Assembly: GCA_023419055.1 (NCBI GenBank)
Contig: JAEZYO010000058.1
Coordinates: 1 to 7,968 of the forward strand
From: Pseudomonadota bacterium
Lineage (GTDB): Bacteria; Myxococcota; Polyangia; Polyangiales; Polyangiaceae
Direction: 5' to 3'
Length of the DNA: 7,968 nucleotides
The notes beneath the pieces were generated by a model. That model did not search any database. It was not told the DNA's origin and saw only the letters and a program-made list of their open reading frames with translations. Of the stretch, positions 4,939 through 7,968 are shown piece after piece; position 1 is the first letter of the stretch; each line of letters starts with the position of its first letter. The position numbers and the translations under genes were made by a program.

Positions 4939-7803
4939 TCAGAACACCTTGACCGGTGCGGTCTGAGGCGTGGCCTTGGTCGAGCCGAGCTGGTGGCGAT
5001 GGTTCGCGCCCCAGCACCAGATCTCGTTGAGCGCGTTGATGGCGCAGGTGTGTCGACCGCCGACCGCGACGGCGTCGCGTGCTTCGGAGAGGGTGCGCGC
5101 TTCGGAGGACGCGTCCCAGACCTGGGTGAACTCGGTGGCGTCGACGGTGGTCTTGTTGCCGAGCTGACCGAAGACGTTCGCGCCGACGCAGGAGAGCTTG
5201 TTGTCCTTGTCGCGCAGGCACTGGTGCTGCGCGGTCGAGCTCGAGAAGAGAGAGCGCGCGCTCGACGAGCTCACGCTCGACATGGCCGCGGGTTCGTTGC
5301 GGCCCATGGTGTTGCCGTCGCCGAGCTGGCCGAAGAGGTTCGCGCCCCAGGAGAGCGGGCTGTTTTCTTCTGCGGCGAGCACCGCCGAGAAGTCGCGGCC
5401 GAGTGAGGGGAAGGCGTCGCCCGAGACGCTCAGCGAGACGTCATCGATCCGGGTCGGGACCAGGACCGAGTCGCCCTTGCCGAGGCCGAGCTGGCCGAAG
5501 CTGTTGTCGCCCCAGCACCAGAGGCTGCCGTTGCTCTCGACCGCGCAGACGTGGCGTGCGCCGGCCGAGATCTCGACGAAGGCGTGGCCGCCTTCGACCT
5601 CGCTCGCGTACGGGCGGTATTCCTCGTCCGAATCGATGCCGAGCTGACCCGAGTCGTTCCTGCCCCAGCAAAAGGCGGCGCCGCCGGGATCGAGCGCGCA
5701 GGCGAACTGCTCGCCCGCGGTGACGTGGCGGAGGTTCAGCTGGTCGTTGTCGTCGGGGGCTCCGCCCGAGTCGGGGAAGACGAAGAACGGCTGCGGCGGC
5801 CCGTTGAAGGGGCCGGGCTCGGGGTTGTCGGCACCGAGCTGGCCGAACTCGTTCGAGCCCCAGCACATGACCCAGTACTCGCCCGGGCTCTCGGGATCTT
5901 GAATATCGGCGCAGGTGAAGTCGCGCCCGGCGCTGAGGCGGCTGAAGGCGGCGATGCTGAAGCCGTTGACCTCGATATCGTCGGGGCCGTCACCCCCGAA
6001 GGTGAGGACCACGCGCCGCGCGTCGATCGAGTCACCGAAGCCGCCGTTCTCCGGCTTCGTGCCGTTGCCCAGCTGTCCGAAGCTGTTGTCGCCCCAGCAC
6101 ACGGCGTAGCCGATGCCGTCGGGGTTGTCGGGCGAGGCGAGGATCGCGCAGGTGTGATTGTAGCCGGCGGCGATGGCGACCGGGACCGCGCAGCCGACGC
6201 CCGGCTGACAAGTGGTGCTGCTGGTGCAGCTGGACTTGGTCTCTTCGTAGTAGCCCTCGTCGCAGACGCGCACGCGCCGCCCGTCGCAAGCCACCGCGCC
6301 GTCGGAGCAGCCGATCGAAGACCCGTAGCAGCCGTTGTAAGCGTCGCACCCTGCGCCATCGCAGGGGTCCACGACGCTCACGTTGCCGTCGACGCTCATG
6401 TACGCGAAGTCGCCGTCGGCGTTGCAGAAGTAGCGACCGGGGCCGCCGTAAGGCGCGCATTTGCCGACGCGCGCGTCGCAGCTCGTGTTCGACACGGAGC
6501 AGTTTTCGATGGCATTTTCACTGAGGCCGTCGCCGCTGCACTGCTTGAGCGTGTTGCCGTCGCAGCGATAGGTTCCGGGTTGGCAATTGACGCACGTCGT
6601 TCCGTAGCAAATCTGGGTGCCCGGGCAGCCGACGTACTGCGGGTTTCCGGAGTTGTCGCAGAGCTCGTAGAACTGGTAGCCGGGAAGGCACCTCACCGAT
6701 CCGGGCAAGCATTGCCCCCCGCCGCATTCCGAGAACCCTTCGGAGCAGGCTCCGGTCTGACAGGTGATTGTATTGACGGACGTGTACCAGTTGTTCCAGC
6801 CCGTCTGGAGGCAGGCGGTAATCGTCTCGCCGTTGCAGGTGTACGGGTTGTCGATGTCGCAAGGCAGGCAGTCTGGGAAGCCTTCCTTGCAGAGCCCGGG
6901 GCCGCAGTACTTCTCGTTCTGGTATTTGCCGTCCAGGCGGCAAGTCTGGAGGTAGCCGTCCTCGGAGCAGCGTGTGCCGTCCTGGCCTGGTACGCACTCG
7001 ATCCCGGTGTTGTCGCACTCGCCCTCGTCCTCCTTGCACGCGGCCGCCGAGTCGCAGCGTTCCACGTACTCGAGGTGCCCTTCACCCCCGCACTCGTAAA
7101 GGTCGGGCCCCTGACACGCGAAGGTGCCCGGGACGCAGGTGCCGCAACTCTTCTCTTCGACGTTGCAGAGCGGCTCGTTACCCTGACAGGTGGCGTTGAG
7201 CTCGGTGTACGCGCCGTTCGCCGCGCAGGTGCGGACCTGGTTCACCAGGCCGTTGCCGTCGTCACCCTCCCCTGGGATGAGGAGCACCTCGCCTTCGCAG
7301 TAGGTCTCGCCCGGCTCGCAGACGTTGCAGAAGCCGGTCTGGCCCATGGCGGTGCAGGCGGTCGCGTCGAGGCAGGTCTGAACCGGCTCGAACCTCTCGC
7401 CCGCCATGTCGCACTGCTGGAGCTCGGCGTCGTTGCAGCGGAACTCACCGGGGGTGCAGTCGAGGCACTTGTTGCGGAGCACGCTGCAGCGGCCGGGGGC
7501 CTCGCAGTCTTCGTCCGTGCTCCAGGCGGGAGGCGTCCCTTCCTCGCACGTCTGGAGCAAGCCGTCGTCCGAGCAGCGGCGCTCGCCGGGCTCGCACGTC
7601 TCGTCGGTGCCGTCATCGCCGCCCTGGCCGCCGTTGTTGCTGCTGCCGCCGGAGGCGCCGGAGCCCGCGTTGAACTCGTCGTCCGGGATGAAGTCGATGC
7701 CGTCGGTGTCGACGGAGCAGGCGCCGAACGCCGCGAGCAGGGCGACCGTCAACGCAGCCGTGCTGGTGAAGTTCTTGGAAGCGGAAGCTTGGCGGATGTT
7801 CAT
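4939..7803 (-). CDS. Cysteine-rich RCC1-repeat (beta-propeller) lipoprotein, predicted surface protein
   Basis: 954 residues from the ATG at 7803, with a purine-rich GAGAG just upstream. Residues 1-29 are a lipoprotein signal peptide: basic start, hydrophobic TAALTVALLAAF, lipobox FGAC with Cys29; the following Ser does not suggest inner-membrane retention, so outer-membrane anchoring is likely. Residues 41-69 are a Gly/Ser/Asn/Asp linker. Residues 70-538 hold ten modules of about 45 residues, each C-x6-8-C-x7-9-C-x11-16-C-x4-6-C-x5-8-C, often opening CxPGxxxC; 58 cysteines. Module 3 has an insertion between Cys169 and Cys193. Residues 541-954 contain seven RCC1-type blades ending in WGxNxFGQLG-like motifs (about 569, 647, 712, 763, 819, 873, 931), enough for one closed propeller. 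Such propellers generally bind proteins or ligands; the role here is unknown, adhesion or surface recognition being guesses. Blade 5 and module 9 each lack two cysteines. It follows another gene by 9 bases. Confidence 0.93.
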   Translation of the reverse strand: MNIRQASASKNFTSTAALTVALLAAFGACSVDTDGIDFIPDDEFNAGSGASGGSSNNGGQGGDDGTDETCEPGERRCSDDGLLQTCEEGTPPAWSTDEDCEAPGRCSVLRNKCLDCTPGEFRCNDAELQQCDMAGERFEPVQTCLDATACTAMGQTGFCNVCEPGETYCEGEVLLIPGEGDDGNGLVNQVRTCAANGAYTELNATCQGNEPLCNVEEKSCGTCVPGTFACQGPDLYECGGEGHLEYVERCDSAAACKEDEGECDNTGIECVPGQDGTRCSEDGYLQTCRLDGKYQNEKYCGPGLCKEGFPDCLPCDIDNPYTCNGETITACLQTGWNNWYTSVNTITCQTGACSEGFSECGGGQCLPGSVRCLPGYQFYELCDNSGNPQYVGCPGTQICYGTTCVNCQPGTYRCDGNTLKQCSGDGLSENAIENCSVSNTSCDARVGKCAPYGGPGRYFCNADGDFAYMSVDGNVSVVDPCDGAGCDAYNGCYGSSIGCSDGAVACDGRRVRVCDEGYYEETKSSCTSSTTCQPGVGCAVPVAIAAGYNHTCAILASPDNPDGIGYAVCWGDNSFGQLGNGTKPENGGFGDSIDARRVVLTFGGDGPDDIEVNGFSIAAFSRLSAGRDFTCADIQDPESPGEYWVMCWGSNEFGQLGADNPEPGPFNGPPQPFFVFPDSGGAPDDNDQLNLRHVTAGEQFACALDPGGAAFCWGRNDSGQLGIDSDEEYRPYASEVEGGHAFVEISAGARHVCAVESNGSLWCWGDNSFGQLGLGKGDSVLVPTRIDDVSLSVSGDAFPSLGRDFSAVLAAEENSPLSWGANLFGQLGDGNTMGRNEPAAMSSVSSSSARSLFSSSTAQHQCLRDKDNKLSCVGANVFGQLGNKTTVDATEFTQVWDASSEARTLSEARDAVAVGGRHTCAINALNEIWCWGANHRHQLGSTKATPQTAPVKVF

Positions 7804-7812
7804 GTCGCTCTC

Positions 7813-7968
7813 TCAGAAGGAACCGGCAGCAACGAAGCCTGAAAGCCCGGGGCTGAAGACGGGGGTGAGCTCGAGGCGCGCCGCCCGCGGAGCGGTCTCG
7901 GTCTTGGGCCCGCCGAAGATGATCATGCCGACACCCGCGGCAGTGAGAACGCCGCCGCCGATCAAGAG
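7813..7968 (-). CDS. C-terminal end of a hypothetical membrane protein, start outside the window
   Basis: The last 51 residues of a gene entering from the right edge, ending at TGA 7813-7815. The visible part starts with a glycine-rich hydrophobic segment, LLIGGGVLTAAGVGMIIFGG, which looks like a single transmembrane helix. It is followed by a short polar stretch (PKTETAPRA) and a tail LELTPVFSPGLSGFVAAGSF. From general familiarity, a late helix followed by a short 'P-x-x-x-P-G-x-x-G' tail ending in Phe is common in myxobacterial PEGA-domain and related envelope proteins, but no domain is visible here to confirm that. Its stop lies 9 bases before the ATG of the RCC1-repeat lipoprotein, so the two are almost certainly cotranscribed, and the function may be related to the cell envelope. 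Confidence 0.75.
   Translation of the reverse strand, partial: LLIGGGVLTAAGVGMIIFGGPKTETAPRAARLELTPVFSPGLSGFVAAGSF

Noticed and set aside
4713..4955. Open plus-strand frame near the end of the lipoprotein gene (contains LLGVAPEALDVARNLGRAAV)
   Set aside because: Looks mildly protein-like but has no plausible start, begins inside the repeat array, runs into the lipoprotein gene's 3' end and matches no family I know.
5551..7842. 763-residue open frame on the plus strand opposite the RCC1 lipoprotein
   Set aside because: It lies antisense to a clearly coding gene with signal peptide, modules and blades. The translation is Ala/Val/Arg-rich without domains, as expected from high-GC antisense codons.

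Overview
The window is very GC-rich and nearly every real gene has long spurious open frames opposite it. The codon use, together with a large cysteine-rich RCC1-repeat lipoprotein with a Gly/Ser/Asn/Asp linker, suggests a myxobacterium (Myxococcota, perhaps of the Polyangiales type). That placement is inferred from style only; no rRNA or other marker gene is present.

Layout. Positions 1-1026 (minus) hold the first two thirds of a DHA2/EmrB-type drug-efflux transporter that runs off the left edge. It is preceded, with a 4-base ATGA overlap, by a TetR-family regulator (1023-1724). Further upstream on the same strand is an alpha/beta hydrolase of the hormone-sensitive-lipase type (1804-2820). 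Divergent from the hydrolase, across a gap of only 34-76 bases depending on its start, is an AraC-family regulator with an arabinose-binding-like N-terminal half (2855-3895). Directly after its stop is a start-less, 5'-truncated remnant that reads like the C-terminal part of a family 1 pectate/pectin lyase (about 3896-4389). Positions 4407-4787 are a degenerate 21-base tandem repeat array of about 18 units. Positions 4788-4938 hold no convincing gene. The right part is one large gene (4939-7803, minus) for a 954-residue predicted outer-membrane lipoprotein: lipobox, flexible linker, ten six-cysteine modules, then a seven-blade RCC1-type beta-propeller. Nine bases upstream is the 3' end of another gene (7813-7968), a probable membrane protein in the same operon.

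Working together. The TetR/MFS pair looks like a ligand-responsive efflux unit. The AraC/hydrolase pair looks like a divergently arranged regulator and target. The lipoprotein and its upstream neighbour look like a two-gene (or longer) cell-envelope operon. The pseudogene and repeat array form a decayed zone separating the regulatory cluster from the envelope operon. The most unusual content is the cysteine layout of the lipoprotein, where pairs of cysteines are lost together in single repeats and so hint at the disulfide pattern, and the 21-base repeat array.
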